DNA from: Kitasatospora phosalacinea
GTDB lineage: Bacteria; Actinomycetota; Actinomycetes; Streptomycetales; Streptomycetaceae
Direction: 5' to 3'
Length of the DNA stretch: 64,000 nt
Assembly: GCF_000716545.1 (NCBI RefSeq)
Contig: NZ_JNWZ01000013.1
Span: forward strand, 40,063 to 104,062
How positions within the stretch are numbered: the stretch's first letter is position 1; each line of letters begins with the position of its first letter. Positions 28,484 through 37,564 of the stretch are shown here, one piece after another. The notes under the pieces were generated by a model that saw only the letters and a list, made by a program, of their open reading frames with translations, was not told the origin of the DNA and did not search any database. The position numbers and the translations under genes were made by a program.

Positions 28484-29158
28484 ATGAGCGGCTACGCCGT
28501 CGTCGACGTCGAGGCCACCGGTCGTAGCCCCTGGCGGCACCGGGTGGTCGAGGTGGCCGTGGTGCAGCTGGATGCCGGGCTGCGGATCGAGCGCGAGTTC
28601 GCGACGCTGGTGGACCCGGGCGGGCCGGTCGGGCCGACGCACGTGCACGGGATAGCGCAGGAGGACGTGCTCGGGGCGCCGAGGTTCCGGCAGATCGCGC
28701 CGTGGCTGCTGGAGCTGCTGGCCGGCCGGGTGCTGGTGGGCCACCACGTGACCTGCGACCGGGCTTTCCTGGAGCGGGAGTTCGCGCGGATCGGGGTGGC
28801 GCTGCCCCCGGTGCCGCTGCTGTGCACGATGCGGATGGCCCGCCGGCTGCTGCCGGAGGCGGGCGGTTTCGGGCTGTCCGCGTGCGTGGACGCGGCCGGC
28901 CTGGGCTGGTTCCCGGCGCACACCGCGCTGGGGGACGCGCTGGCGACGGTGGAGCTGCTGCGGCACTGCCGGCGGACGGGTTGCTCCGAGGTGCGGCTGC
29001 CGGAGCGCCCCGCGGTGCCGTGGCCCCGGTTGGCCCCGGCCCGGTCGGAGCGCTCCCGGAGCGGGGTGCCGCTGCTGCGCCGGCTGGCACCGCTGGGGCC
29101 CTGGCCGGCGGGGGTGGAGGGCCCGCGGGCGCTGATCGGTTCGGCGGGTTACGAGTGA
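28484..29158 (+). CDS. DnaQ-like 3'-5' exonuclease
   Basis: A 224-residue protein of the DEDD exonuclease superfamily: Exo I VVDVEATGRSPWRHRVVEVA, Exo II around VGHHVTCDRAFLEREFARI, and Exo III HTALGDALATVELL (H-x4-D). This is the DnaQ/polymerase III epsilon-like fold. It probably trims DNA or RNA; the precise role is unknown. The C-terminal 45 residues are basic and Pro-rich. It lies just upstream of the rex promoter. Confidence 0.85.
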   Translation: MSGYAVVDVEATGRSPWRHRVVEVAVVQLDAGLRIEREFATLVDPGGPVGPTHVHGIAQEDVLGAPRFRQIAPWLLELLAGRVLVGHHVTCDRAFLEREFARIGVALPPVPLLCTMRMARRLLPEAGGFGLSACVDAAGLGWFPAHTALGDALATVELLRHCRRTGCSEVRLPERPAVPWPRLAPARSERSRSGVPLLRRLAPLGPWPAGVEGPRALIGSAGYE

Positions 29159-29195
29159 TGCGTGTCACTGTTCGGGGACAAATCGGGCACCATCT

Positions 29196-29213
29196 TTGTG
29201 CACACGTTCACAA
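29196..29213 (+). promoter_or_regulatory. Rex operator (ROP)
   Basis: TTGTGCACACGTTCACAA matches the Rex operator consensus TTGTGAAnnnnTTCACAA with one mismatch and lies 46 bases upstream of the rex start. In S. coelicolor Rex represses the rex-hemACD operon and is released by NADH. GCATAGCCT just downstream could be the -10 region. Confidence 0.85.
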
Positions 29214-29259
29214 ACGCATAGCCTGGCGGTCCAAGCCCAGCTTCACCCGCAGGAGCAAC

Positions 29260-30123
29260 GTGGCAATCGGCCGACCCTCACCCAGCAGTTCGCAGACGCC
29301 CGACCCGGGTGCCGCGCGCAGGCCCTCGCGCGCGCGGGGCATCCCGGAGGCGACCGTCGCCCGCCTCCCGCTCTACCTGCGGGCGCTGACCGCGCTCTCC
29401 GAGCGCTCCGTCCCCACCGTCTCCTCCGAGGAGCTGGCCGCCGCGGCCGGGGTGAACTCCGCGAAGCTCCGCAAGGACTTCTCCTACCTGGGCTCCTACG
29501 GCACCCGCGGCGTCGGGTACGACGTGGAGTACCTCGTCTACCAGATCTCCCGCGAGCTGGGCCTCACCCAGGACTGGCCGGTCGTCATCGTCGGCATCGG
29601 CAACCTGGGCCACGCCCTCGCCAACTACGGCGGTTTCGCCTCCCGGGGCTTCCGGGTAGCCGCGCTGCTGGACGCCGACCCCAACGTGGTCGGCAGCACC
29701 GCCGCGGGCCTGCCCGTGCGGCACATGGACGAGCTGGAGGAGATCGTCGCCTCCCAGCACGTCTCCATCGGCGTGATCACCACCCCGCCCGGTGCCGCCC
29801 AGCAGGTCTGCGACCGGCTGGTGGAGGCCGGCGTGACCAGCATCCTGAACTTCGCCCCGACCGTGCTGACCGTGCCGGACGGGGTGGACGTGCGCAAGGT
29901 CGACCTGTCGATAGAGCTGCAGATCCTCGCCTTCCACGAGCAGCGCAAGGCCGGCGACGAGCCGGCCGCGGGCGACTCGGTGCTCGACCGCGCCCCCGGG
30001 CCGGTCCGCGCCGCCGCCGCCAAGCTGCGCCGGGCCGCCGGCGGCAAGGCCGAGCAGGCGAAGACCGCGCCAGCCGCCAAGGGCGGTCCGGACGACGACC
30101 TGTCCGCGGTGATGCCGGCGTGA
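29260..30123 (+). CDS. rex: redox-sensing transcriptional repressor Rex
   Basis: A 287-residue Rex. An N-terminal winged-helix domain (IPEATVARLPLYLRALTAL, then AAGVNSAKLRKDFSYLGSYG) is followed by a Rossmann NAD(H)-binding domain (VVIVGIGNLGHALANYGGF) and the domain-swapped C-terminal helix. A longer than usual Ala/Lys-rich tail follows. Rex senses NADH/NAD+ and represses respiratory and haem genes. GTG 29260 follows AGGAG. It heads the hemA-C-D-B run and has its own operator upstream. Confidence 0.95.
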   Translation: MAIGRPSPSSSQTPDPGAARRPSRARGIPEATVARLPLYLRALTALSERSVPTVSSEELAAAAGVNSAKLRKDFSYLGSYGTRGVGYDVEYLVYQISRELGLTQDWPVVIVGIGNLGHALANYGGFASRGFRVAALLDADPNVVGSTAAGLPVRHMDELEEIVASQHVSIGVITTPPGAAQQVCDRLVEAGVTSILNFAPTVLTVPDGVDVRKVDLSIELQILAFHEQRKAGDEPAAGDSVLDRAPGPVRAAAAKLRRAAGGKAEQAKTAPAAKGGPDDDLSAVMPA

Positions 30124-30154
30124 GCACGAACATCCGTCACGACGAGGTGGGGGC

Positions 30155-31570
30155 ATGAGTCTTCTGGTAGTCGGTCTGAGCCACCGGACCGCACCGGTCG
30201 GCGTGCTGGAGCGCGCCGCGCTCACCGGCGACAGCCCGACCCGGGTGCTGCACGACGCGGCCGCCTCGGCGACCGTCGGCGAGGCCGCGCTGGTCAACAC
30301 CTGCAACCGGATCGAGCTGTACGCCGACGTGGACAAGTTCCACGCGGGCGTCGCCGAGCTGTCCCAGCTGCTCGCCGGGCACAGCGGCGTCGACCTGGAC
30401 GAGCTCACCCCCCACCTGTACGTGCACTACGAGGACCGCGCCGTCCACCACCTGTTCTCGGTGGCCTGCGGCCTGGACTCGATGGTCGTCGGCGAGGGCC
30501 AGATCCTCGGCCAGCTGCGCGACGCGCTGGCCAAGGCCCAGGAGGAGCACACCGCGGGCCGCGGCCTGAACGAGCTGTTCCAGCAGGCCCTGCGGGTCGG
30601 CAAGCGCGCCCACAGCGAGACCGGCATCGACAAGGCCGGCCAGTCGCTGGTCACCTTCGGCCTGGAGCAGGTCGCCGCCGGCGCCGGCCCGATCGCGGGC
30701 AAGCGCGCCCTGGTGGTCGGCGCGGGCTCGATGAGCTCGCTGGCCGCCGCCACCCTGGTCCGCTCCGGCGTCACCGACCTGCTGATCGCCAACCGCACCC
30801 CGGCCCGCGCCGAGCGGCTGGTGGAGATCCTCGGCGGCGCCGCCCGCACCCTGGACTTCGCGGAGGTCCCGCGGACGCTCGCCGGCGTCGACCTGGTGAT
30901 CTCCTGCACCGGCGCGGCCGGCACCGTGATCGACGCCCCCGAGGTCGCCGCCGCGCTCGCCGCCCGCACTTCCCCCCGGCCGCTGGCCTTCCTCGACCTG
31001 GCCATGCCCCGGGACGTCGACCACGCCGTGCACGCCCTGGACGGCGCCCTGCTGGTCGACCTGGAGAGCCTCTCGCACGCGCACGCCGCCACCCCCGGCG
31101 CCGGCGACGTGGACGCGGTGGCCACCATCGTCGCGGACGAGGTCACCGCCTTCGGCCAGGCCCAGCGCGCCGCCCGGATCGCCCCGACCGTGGTCGCCCT
31201 GCGCGCCATGGCCTCCGAGGTGGTCAGCAGCGAACTCGCCCGCCTCACCTCCCGGCTGCCGGACCTGGACGAGCGCTCCAGCGCGGAGATCTCGCAGACC
31301 GTGCGCCGGGTGGTCGACAAACTGCTGCACGCCCCCACCGTCAAGGTCAAGCAGCTCGCCGCCGAACCCGGCGGGGCCTCCTACGCGGAAGCCCTGCGCG
31401 AACTGTTCGACTTGGACCCGGCGGCAGTGCACGCTGTCTCCGGCACCCCGATCGGCGCCCAGGCGGGGTCCTCGATCCCGCCGGGCGGCATCCCCGCCGC
31501 CCAGGCCGCCGTCGCCCAGGCCCCCACCGACCGGGCCGCAGCAGTCCCGCCCGCCGGAGCAACCAGATGA
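30155..31570 (+). CDS. hemA: glutamyl-tRNA reductase
   Basis: A 471-residue GluTR, first committed enzyme of the C5 haem pathway, reducing glutamyl-tRNA to glutamate-1-semialdehyde with NADPH. The catalytic Cys50 lies in LVNTCNRIELYADV. The conserved GLDSMVVGEGQILGQLRDAL block and the Rossmann segment LVVGAGSMSSLAAATLV follow. The C-terminal 60 residues after the dimerisation helices are Pro/Ala-rich. It starts 31 bases after rex and its stop overlaps hemC. Confidence 0.95.
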   Translation: MSLLVVGLSHRTAPVGVLERAALTGDSPTRVLHDAAASATVGEAALVNTCNRIELYADVDKFHAGVAELSQLLAGHSGVDLDELTPHLYVHYEDRAVHHLFSVACGLDSMVVGEGQILGQLRDALAKAQEEHTAGRGLNELFQQALRVGKRAHSETGIDKAGQSLVTFGLEQVAAGAGPIAGKRALVVGAGSMSSLAAATLVRSGVTDLLIANRTPARAERLVEILGGAARTLDFAEVPRTLAGVDLVISCTGAAGTVIDAPEVAAALAARTSPRPLAFLDLAMPRDVDHAVHALDGALLVDLESLSHAHAATPGAGDVDAVATIVADEVTAFGQAQRAARIAPTVVALRAMASEVVSSELARLTSRLPDLDERSSAEISQTVRRVVDKLLHAPTVKVKQLAAEPGGASYAEALRELFDLDPAAVHAVSGTPIGAQAGSSIPPGGIPAAQAAVAQAPTDRAAAVPPAGATR

Positions 31571-32586
31571 ACACCCCGTCAGCCCCCCAGCACGACCAGG
31601 ACGATCCCCTCATGAATGGTCAAGAGACAGTGACGCCGCTGCGCCTCGGCACCCGCCGCAGCGCCCTCGCCACGGCCCAGTCGGGCATGGTCGCGGAGGA
31701 GGTGGCCAAGGTCACCGGCCGCCGGGTGGAACTGGTCGAGATCACCACCTACGGGGACGTCTCCCGCGAGTCGCTGGCCCAGATCGGCGGCACCGGGGTG
31801 TTCGTCTCGGCCCTGCGCGACGCCCTGCTGGAGGGCCGGATCGACCTGGCCGTCCACTCGCTCAAGGACCTGCCCACCGCCGAACCCGCCGGGCTGCTGC
31901 TGGCCGCCGTCCCCGAGCGCGAGGACGCCCGGGACGCGCTGGTCGCCCGCGACGGCCTGACCCTGGCCGAGCTGGTCGCCGGGACGGAGGGCCGCGCCGT
32001 CCGGGTCGGCACCGGCTCCCCCCGCCGGATGGCCCAGCTGAACGCCTGGGCCCGCGCCCGCGGCGCCGACCTGGAGACCGTGCCGATCCGCGGCAACGTG
32101 GACACCCGGATCAACTACGTCACCTCGGGCGAACTCGACGCCGTGGTGCTGGCCACCGCCGGACTCAACCGGCTCGGCCGCTCCGCCGAGATCACCGAGC
32201 ACCTCGACACCGAGCTGATGCTGCCCGCCCCCGGGCAGGGCGCGCTCGCCGTCGAGTGCGTCGACCCGACCCTGGCCGCTGTCCTGGCCCGGCTCGACCA
32301 CCGCCCCACCCGGGCCGCCGTGGTCGCCGAGCGCGCCCTGCTCGCCACCCTGGAGGCCGGCTGCTCCGCCCCGGTCGCCGCGCTGGCGACCTGGGCCGGC
32401 ACCGAACTGCGCCTGAACGGCGTGGTCGGCACCACCGACGGCGTCGAACTGCTCAAGATGTCCGCCACCGGCCCGCTCGTCCCCGACGAGAACGCCGAGG
32501 AGCAGGCCGCGGCCCTGGGCCGCGCCCTGGCCACCAGGCTGCTCGACACCGGAGCGGCCGACCTGATGGGGGAGCGCGCCCGATGA
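31567..32586 (+). CDS. hemC: hydroxymethylbilane synthase (porphobilinogen deaminase)
   Basis: A 339-residue HemC that polymerises four porphobilinogens. It shows [14 protein letters not shown], the SLKDLP active-site loop, [10 protein letters not shown] and the dipyrromethane-attachment Cys266 in [12 protein letters not shown] 31567 overlaps the hemA stop (ATGA); an internal ATG at 31612 gives a more usual N-terminus, so the true start is uncertain. It overlaps hemD by four bases. Confidence 0.95.
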   Translation: MNTPSAPQHDQDDPLMNGQETVTPLRLGTRRSALATAQSGMVAEEVAKVTGRRVELVEITTYGDVSRESLAQIGGTGVFVSALRDALLEGRIDLAVHSLKDLPTAEPAGLLLAAVPEREDARDALVARDGLTLAELVAGTEGRAVRVGTGSPRRMAQLNAWARARGADLETVPIRGNVDTRINYVTSGELDAVVLATAGLNRLGRSAEITEHLDTELMLPAPGQGALAVECVDPTLAAVLARLDHRPTRAAVVAERALLATLEAGCSAPVAALATWAGTELRLNGVVGTTDGVELLKMSATGPLVPDENAEEQAAALGRALATRLLDTGAADLMGERAR

Positions 32587-34202
32587 CCGCCGCCGGATTC
32601 CACCCGCCCGCAGGGCGCTGCACCTTCCTCGGCGCCGGCCCCGGCGACCCGGGACTGCTCACCCTGCGCGCCGTCGACGTGCTCGGCACCGCCGACGTAC
32701 TGGTCGCCGACCCGCTGACCGCCGCCGCGGTCCGCACCCACTGTCCCAGCGGTGTCCAGGTCCTCGACCCGGCCGACGCCGGCAGGGAGCTCGCCGACCT
32801 GGCCGCCGACGCGGTCAAGGCCGGCCGGCACCTGGTCCGCACCGTCGACGGAGACCCGGGCCTGGACGGCTGCGCCGCCCAGGAGATGCTGCGCTGCGCC
32901 CAGGCCGGCGTGCCGTTCGAGGTCGTGCCCGGCGTCGCCCAGTCGGTGGGCGTGCCCGCCTACGCGGGCGTGCCGCTGCGCGGCGGCCAGGGCGCCGACG
33001 TCCGCTTCGTGGACGCCGAGGCGCTGCTGGCCGGCCAGGTCGTCGACCTGGGCGCGCCGGAGACCACCCTGGTGGTGCGCACCACCCTGGGCCAGCTGCC
33101 CGCCACCGCCAACTCCCTGGTGGCGCACGGCCGCAAGCCCGACGCGGCGCTCTCCGCGACGCTGTCGGGCACCACCACCCGGCAGCGCACCTTCACCTCC
33201 ACGCTGGCCGCCATCGCCGCCGACCTGAAGGCCGCCCGGGTGCTGCCCTCGCCGGTCTCCGCCCCGGTCGACCCGGCGACCTCGGTGATAGCCGTGGTGG
33301 GCGAGCAGGTCGCCCACCGCGCCTCGCACTCGTGGTTCGAGACCAAGCCGCTGTTCGGCTGGAACGTCCTCGTGCCGCGCACCAAGGAGCAGGCCCACGG
33401 CCTGTCCGAGCAGCTGCGCTCGTACGGCGCGGTGCCGCAGGAGGTGCCGACCATCGCGGTCGAGCCGCCGCGCACCCCGCAGCAGATGGAGCGGGCCATC
33501 AAGGGCCTGGTCACCGGCCGCTACGAGTGGATCGCCTTCACCTCGGTCAACGCCGTCAAGGCCGTCCGGGAGAAGTTCGAGGAGTACGGCCTGGACGCCC
33601 GGGCGTTCGCCGGCATCAAGGTCGCGGCGGTCGGCGAGACCACCGCGCAGGCGCTGGTCGACTTCGGCGTCAAGCCCGACCTGGTGCCCTCCGGCGAGCA
33701 GTCCGCGGCCGGCCTGCTGGAGGACTGGCCGCCGTACGACCCGGTGTTCGACCCGATCGACCGGGTGCTGCTGCCGCGCGCCGACATCGCCACCGAGACC
33801 CTGGTGGCCGGCCTGGTCGAACTCGGCTGGGAGGTCGACGACGTGACCGCGTACCGGACGGTGCGGGCCTCGCCGCCGCCGGCCGAGACCCGGGAGGCGA
33901 TCAAGGGCGGCGGCTTCGACGCGGTGCTGTTCACCTCGTCCTCGACCGTCCGCAACCTGGTCGGCATCGCCGGCAAGCCGCACAACGTGACCGTCATCGC
34001 CTGCATCGGCCCGGCCACCGCCAAGACGGCGGAGGAGCACGGCCTGCGGGTCGACGTGATGGCCCCGGCCCCGTCCGCGTCGGCGCTCGCCCAGGCGCTC
34101 GCCGACTTCGGGGCCACCCGCCGGGACGCCGCCACCGCGGCGGGCGAGCCGGTCTACCGGCCGAGCGAACGCCGCCCCGGTTCGCGCCGCAAGGCGCGCT
34201 GA
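32583..34202 (+). CDS. hemD: uroporphyrinogen-III synthase fused to a degenerate uroporphyrin methylase domain
   Basis: A 539-residue fusion. Residues 1-240 have the CobA/SUMT-like fold ([42 protein letters not shown]). The SUMT glycine block usually read GGDPFVFGRGGEE appears here as [13 protein letters not shown], so methylation is doubtful. Residues 255-510 form the HemD domain ([40 protein letters not shown]), which closes hydroxymethylbilane to uroporphyrinogen III. The overlap with hemC implies coupled translation. Confidence 0.9.
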   Translation: MTAAGFHPPAGRCTFLGAGPGDPGLLTLRAVDVLGTADVLVADPLTAAAVRTHCPSGVQVLDPADAGRELADLAADAVKAGRHLVRTVDGDPGLDGCAAQEMLRCAQAGVPFEVVPGVAQSVGVPAYAGVPLRGGQGADVRFVDAEALLAGQVVDLGAPETTLVVRTTLGQLPATANSLVAHGRKPDAALSATLSGTTTRQRTFTSTLAAIAADLKAARVLPSPVSAPVDPATSVIAVVGEQVAHRASHSWFETKPLFGWNVLVPRTKEQAHGLSEQLRSYGAVPQEVPTIAVEPPRTPQQMERAIKGLVTGRYEWIAFTSVNAVKAVREKFEEYGLDARAFAGIKVAAVGETTAQALVDFGVKPDLVPSGEQSAAGLLEDWPPYDPVFDPIDRVLLPRADIATETLVAGLVELGWEVDDVTAYRTVRASPPPAETREAIKGGGFDAVLFTSSSTVRNLVGIAGKPHNVTVIACIGPATAKTAEEHGLRVDVMAPAPSASALAQALADFGATRRDAATAAGEPVYRPSERRPGSRRKAR

Positions 34203-34270
34203 CCCGCACGCCGGGGGAGGCCGACGGGCCTCCCCCGGCGCGTTCCTCCGCGACTCAGGGAGCCTTCGAA

Positions 34271-35251
34271 GTGTCCGCCGAATTCCCGTCCGTCCGCCCG
34301 CGCCGACTGCGTTCGACCCCGGCGATGCGCCGCCTGGTCGCCGAGACCCGGCTGCACCCGGCCGAGCTGATCCTGCCCGCGTTCGTCCGCGAGGGCATCA
34401 CCGAGCCCCGGCCGATCGGCTCCATGCCGGGCGTCGTCCAGCACACCCGGGACACCCTGCGCCGGGCCGCTGTCGAGGCCGCCGAGGCCGGGATCGGCGG
34501 CATCATGCTGTTCGGCGTCCCCGAGGTGCAGGACGCCACCGGCACCGCGGGCACCGACCCCGAGGGCATCCTGCAGCACGCCATCCGCGACGTGGTCTCC
34601 GAGGTCGGCGACCGGCTGGTCGTGATGTCCGACCTCTGCCTGGACGAGTTCACCGACCACGGCCACTGCGGCGTGCTCGCCGCCGACGGCTCGGTCGACA
34701 ACGACGCCACCCTGGAGCGCTACGCCGAGATGGCCGTCGTCCAGGCCGACGCCGGCGTCCACCTGGTCGGCCCGTCCGGCATGATGGACGGCCAGGTCGC
34801 CGCCGTCCGCGAGGCGCTGGACGCCGCCGGCCACCAGGACACCGGGATCCTCGCCTACACCGCCAAGTACGCCTCCGCGTTCTTCGGCCCCTTCCGGGAG
34901 GCCGTCGGCTCCTCCCTCAAGGGCGACCGCAAGACCTACCAGCAGGACCCGGCCAACGCCCGCGAGTCGCTGCGCGAGCTGGCCCAGGACGTCGCCGAGG
35001 GCGCCGACCTGGTGATGGTCAAGCCCGCGATGTCCTACCTGGACATCGTCCGCCAGGTCGCCGACGCCTCGCCCGTCCCCGTCGCCGCCTACCAGGTCTC
35101 CGGCGAGTACGCGATGGTCGAGGCCGCCGCCGCCAACGGCTGGATCGACCGCGAGCGCACCATCCTGGAGACGCTCACCTCGATCCGCCGGGCCGGCGCC
35201 GAGCAGATCCTCACCTACTGGGCGGTCGAGGTCGCGGGCCTGCTGCGCTGA
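34271..35251 (+). CDS. hemB: porphobilinogen synthase (delta-aminolevulinate dehydratase)
   Basis: A 326-residue HemB, condensing two aminolevulinates. Both Schiff-base lysines are visible: K199 ([12 protein letters not shown]) and K251 ([10 protein letters not shown]). The metal-site segment is [14 protein letters not shown] (residues 121-134), which keeps two of three zinc cysteines and has Asp at the third position, a hybrid of the zinc and magnesium types. The start is GTG at 34271, 68 bases after hemD, completing the rex-hem cluster. Confidence 0.95.
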   Translation: MSAEFPSVRPRRLRSTPAMRRLVAETRLHPAELILPAFVREGITEPRPIGSMPGVVQHTRDTLRRAAVEAAEAGIGGIMLFGVPEVQDATGTAGTDPEGILQHAIRDVVSEVGDRLVVMSDLCLDEFTDHGHCGVLAADGSVDNDATLERYAEMAVVQADAGVHLVGPSGMMDGQVAAVREALDAAGHQDTGILAYTAKYASAFFGPFREAVGSSLKGDRKTYQQDPANARESLRELAQDVAEGADLVMVKPAMSYLDIVRQVADASPVPVAAYQVSGEYAMVEAAAANGWIDRERTILETLTSIRRAGAEQILTYWAVEVAGLLR

Positions 35252-35273
35252 CGCGCCGCCGGGCGCGCCGGGT

Positions 35274-35837
35274 TCAGGCGGACTTCGGGAAGTCCTTCCG
35301 CTTGATCTTGGCGCGCCGCCCGTCCGGGTGGTGGAAGACGAGGCCCTCGGCGAGCGCCCCCGGCGCGAACCGGCTCTCCAGCTCCGCCAGGTACTCCCGC
35401 AGGCCGTGGTAGCTGCGCGGCACCCCCTCGTACACCGGCGCCTCGCGGTCGAACGGCACGCACAGGTGCTGCTCCAGCCCCAGCGGGTTGCCCTGGATCC
35501 GCGGGCCCAGCGCCTCGCAGGGGTGCTCGCCGTCCGGCCAGCCGCTCACGTCGGTGCCGTGCGCGGCGGCCAGGATCCACCTGTCCCCGGCGGCGTCCTC
35601 CGCGGTGTCCGCGTACCAGCCGTCGACGATGCCGAGCCCCTTCTGCGCGGCGCTCGGGTTGCGGCGCTTCTCCACCCGGACCAGCCGCCCCGAGCGGACC
35701 GTCAGCCGGACGTTCGTGCCGTCCAGCTTCTCGGTCGCCGCGCCCTCCCCGGCGAACACCCAGGCGCACTCGGCGCGCGGCCGGTCCACCACCCGGAACC
35801 CGCCGTCCCGCTCGAACAGTGTCGGAATCTTCTCCAC
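35274..35837 (-). CDS. RNA ligase family protein (T4 Rnl/DUF5565-like)
   Basis: A 187-residue nucleotidyltransferase. Motif I is TEKLDGTNVRL with Lys37 as the likely AMP-accepting residue. Motif IV is EGLVFHHPDG and motif V AKIKRKDF, the set found in ATP-dependent RNA ligases. There is no extra C-terminal domain, so it is a minimal enzyme. GTG 35837 is fixed by an excellent GGGGAGGA 5 bases upstream. No kinase/phosphatase partner or tRNA-cleaving toxin lies beside it, so its RNA substrate is unknown. It converges on hemB. Confidence 0.75.
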   Translation of the reverse strand: MEKIPTLFERDGGFRVVDRPRAECAWVFAGEGAATEKLDGTNVRLTVRSGRLVRVEKRRNPSAAQKGLGIVDGWYADTAEDAAGDRWILAAAHGTDVSGWPDGEHPCEALGPRIQGNPLGLEQHLCVPFDREAPVYEGVPRSYHGLREYLAELESRFAPGALAEGLVFHHPDGRRAKIKRKDFPKSA

Positions 35838-35996
35838 GGCCGTCCTCCCCCTCCGTACCCGTGCCGATCGGCCCCCCGGGCCCGGTCGGCCAGTTTTCCG
35901 CGCGGAGCCGGTCGGCACAACGGAGTATCGGCGCGGGCAGCGCGAAGGGCGCGGACGCCGCGAACGGCCTCCGCGCCCCGGCGGGCCGACGCTGTG

Positions 35997-36254
35997 TCAG
36001 TCGATCGCGACGATGCCGCCCTCGCCGCCGCCGACGGCGGTGTCGGTGGCCCAGCCGTAGCCGCCGCCCGCGGTGAAGATGTGGGAGGTCTCGGCGAAGC
36101 CCGCCCAGTGGCCGGCGACGAAGGGCTCGTCGGCGGTGGCCACGCCCTCGGCGCCGCCGCCGACGGCGACGTGCGCGTACGCGGGCGCGCCGATGCCGGC
36201 CAGGGCGAGCGCGGCGACGGAGGTGATGACGGCCTTGCCCAGCTTGCTCTTCAT
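35997..36254 (-). CDS. small secreted protein of unknown function beside rodlin-like genes
   Basis: An 85-residue precursor with a clear signal peptide (MKSKLGKAVITSVAALALAG, cleavage after AYA) and a mature part of about 58 residues rich in Gly, Ala, Val and His, without cysteine. AGAGGAA precedes the ATG. It lies next to the two rodlin-like genes on the same strand and may be a surface component, but shows no chaplin or rodlin signature. Confidence 0.65.
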   Translation of the reverse strand: MKSKLGKAVITSVAALALAGIGAPAYAHVAVGGGAEGVATADEPFVAGHWAGFAETSHIFTAGGGYGWATDTAVGGGEGGIVAID

Positions 36255-36401
36255 GGGAAGTTCCTCTCTGCGTCAGGTGGTGCGGTCTCTACGTCAGCAC
36301 AGGGGTGCGGCTGGAGCGGCGCTGCACGCGCCCACCGGTGCTCCGATCACCCGATCGCGCCGCAGACGAACGGGTTTCCGGGAGCGGCCGGAGACGTGGA
36401 A

Positions 36402-36441
36402 CCGCCGGGCCCGCGGGGATCGCTCCCCCCGGACCCGGCGG
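36402..36441 (-). terminator. hairpin after the downstream rodlin-like gene
   Basis: Arms starting CCGCCGGG (36402) and ending CCCGGCGG (36441) form a long GC stem with two imperfections and a 6-base loop, 19 bases past the rodlin-like stop on the minus strand. Confidence 0.55.
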
Positions 36442-36459
36442 CCGGACGCGACCGGAAGG

Positions 36460-36804
36460 TCAGCCGATCAGGTGGGAGACGCCACCGTCGCCGCTGCCCA
36501 CGGTGTTCTGGCCCACGACGCAGGTCTGCGACGGCTCGTTGTTCAGGACGTTGGCCTCGACCGGCACCGCGACGCCGATGACGGCGACGGCGATGTTGTG
36601 GACCTCGGGGAGGCAGAGGTTCGGGTTGTCCAGGGTGTGGAAGTTCGGGCTGTGGTTGCCCGAGGTGCCGGTGGCGTTGGTGCCGCCGTTGCCCTGCACC
36701 GAGGTGGCGGCGCCGTCCGCGTCGCCGATGGCCATCGCCGGGGAGGCGATCGAGGCGAGACCGGCGGCGGCGAGGCCGGCGGCGGCGAGAGCCTTCTTGA
36801 TCAT
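36460..36804 (-). CDS. rodlin-like secreted protein (downstream copy)
   Basis: A 114-residue precursor with signal peptide ending AMA, then a mature part with the rodlin pattern: AIGDADGAATSVQGNG, SPNFHTLDNPNLCLPE, a hydrophobic VAVIGVAVPVEANVL strand, QTC and a C-terminal GGVSHLIG. Two cysteines (64 and 95) match the rodlin pair. It is shorter than classical RdlA/RdlB (about 130). Rodlins organise chaplin fibrils into rodlets on aerial hyphae. It is a clear paralogue of the next gene. No promoter of its own was recognised. Confidence 0.7.
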   Translation of the reverse strand: MIKKALAAAGLAAAGLASIASPAMAIGDADGAATSVQGNGGTNATGTSGNHSPNFHTLDNPNLCLPEVHNIAVAVIGVAVPVEANVLNNEPSQTCVVGQNTVGSGDGGVSHLIG

Positions 36805-36908
36805 TGGGTTTTCCTTTTCGGATCTGATGGAGTGGAGCAGCGGACCGGTGCGTGGCTCGCGCCGGGTCCTGCCGCCGGGCCGGGGGAGCGGACCCGGCGG
36901 GTCGTACC

Positions 36909-36931
36909 GCGCGGAGCGTGGGGCTCCGCGC
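36909..36931 (-). terminator. hairpin between the two rodlin-like genes
   Basis: A perfect 9-bp stem (36909-36917 with 36923-36931, GCGCGGAGC/GCTCCGCGC) and a 5-base loop lie 20 bases beyond the upstream rodlin-like stop. It may attenuate read-through into the second copy. Confidence 0.55.
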
Positions 36932-36950
36932 CGGGGGCAGTGACGGGGCG

Positions 36951-37295
36951 TCAGCCGACCAGGTGGGAGACGCCGCCGTCGCCGCTGCCGAGGGTGCCCT
37001 GGCCGACCACGCAGGTCTGCTTGGGCTGGTTGTTGAGCGCGTCGACCTCGACCGGGACGGCCACGCCGAGCACCGCGACGCCGATGTTGTGGATCTCCGG
37101 GAGGCAGAGGTTCGGGTTGTCGGCGAAGTGGAAGTTCGGGCTGTGGTTGCCCCAGGTGCCGGTGGCGTTGGTGCCGCCGTTGCCCTGGATCGAGCCGGCC
37201 GAACCGTCCGCGTTGCCGATGGCGACGGCGGGGGTGGACACCGCGGCCAACGCGGCGGCGGCCAGGCCGGCGGTAGCGAAAGTCTTCTTGAGCAT
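36951..37295 (-). CDS. rodlin-like secreted protein (upstream copy)
   Basis: A 114-residue precursor, paralogous to the neighbouring copy over its whole length, with signal peptide (MLKKTFATAGLAAAALAAVS, ending AVA). The same two cysteines lie in NPNLCLPE and KQTCVVG, with the C-terminal GGVSHLVG. It is expected to be exported by Sec and assembled in the rodlet layer. A candidate sigma-BldN promoter with a perfect -35 lies 59-86 bases upstream of its ATG. Confidence 0.7.
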   Translation of the reverse strand: MLKKTFATAGLAAAALAAVSTPAVAIGNADGSAGSIQGNGGTNATGTWGNHSPNFHFADNPNLCLPEIHNIGVAVLGVAVPVEVDALNNQPKQTCVVGQGTLGSGDGGVSHLVG

Positions 37296-37353
37296 GAGTG
37301 GAGATACCTCTCTGAAATGCCGTTCGAGGGGTGCTGCCCCGTCGTCGTCGGGA

Positions 37354-37381
37354 TCAAAGAATGGCGACTCGGAAAGTTACG
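37354..37381 (-). promoter_or_regulatory. candidate sigma-BldN promoter of the rodlin-like gene
   Basis: On the minus strand, -35 CGTAAC (37376-37381) is identical to the consensus. The spacer is exactly 16 bases and the -10 is CTTTGA (37354-37359), five of six matching CGTTGA. The rest of the 270-base divergent gap up to the next plus-strand gene is AT-richer than its surroundings and shows no other clear site. Confidence 0.7.
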
Positions 37382-37564
37382 GGCTCGGCGGGAAATTCGT
37401 CGGCGATCACCGTTTCGCCCGCGCGCCGGTCGGATTTTCGACCGTGCGGAGATCGGATTATTCAGCCGTTCCGGTTAACCCCCGCTATCCGAGGGGCCGC
37501 TGGATCGTTCGCCAGGGTGCCCACCAAGCACTCGAACCAATTTCCCGAACGAACGGCGAACACG

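Noticed and set aside
37474..37479. GTTAAC as a -35 for the 235-residue secreted protein
   Set aside because: No matching -10 element occurs 16-17 bases downstream.
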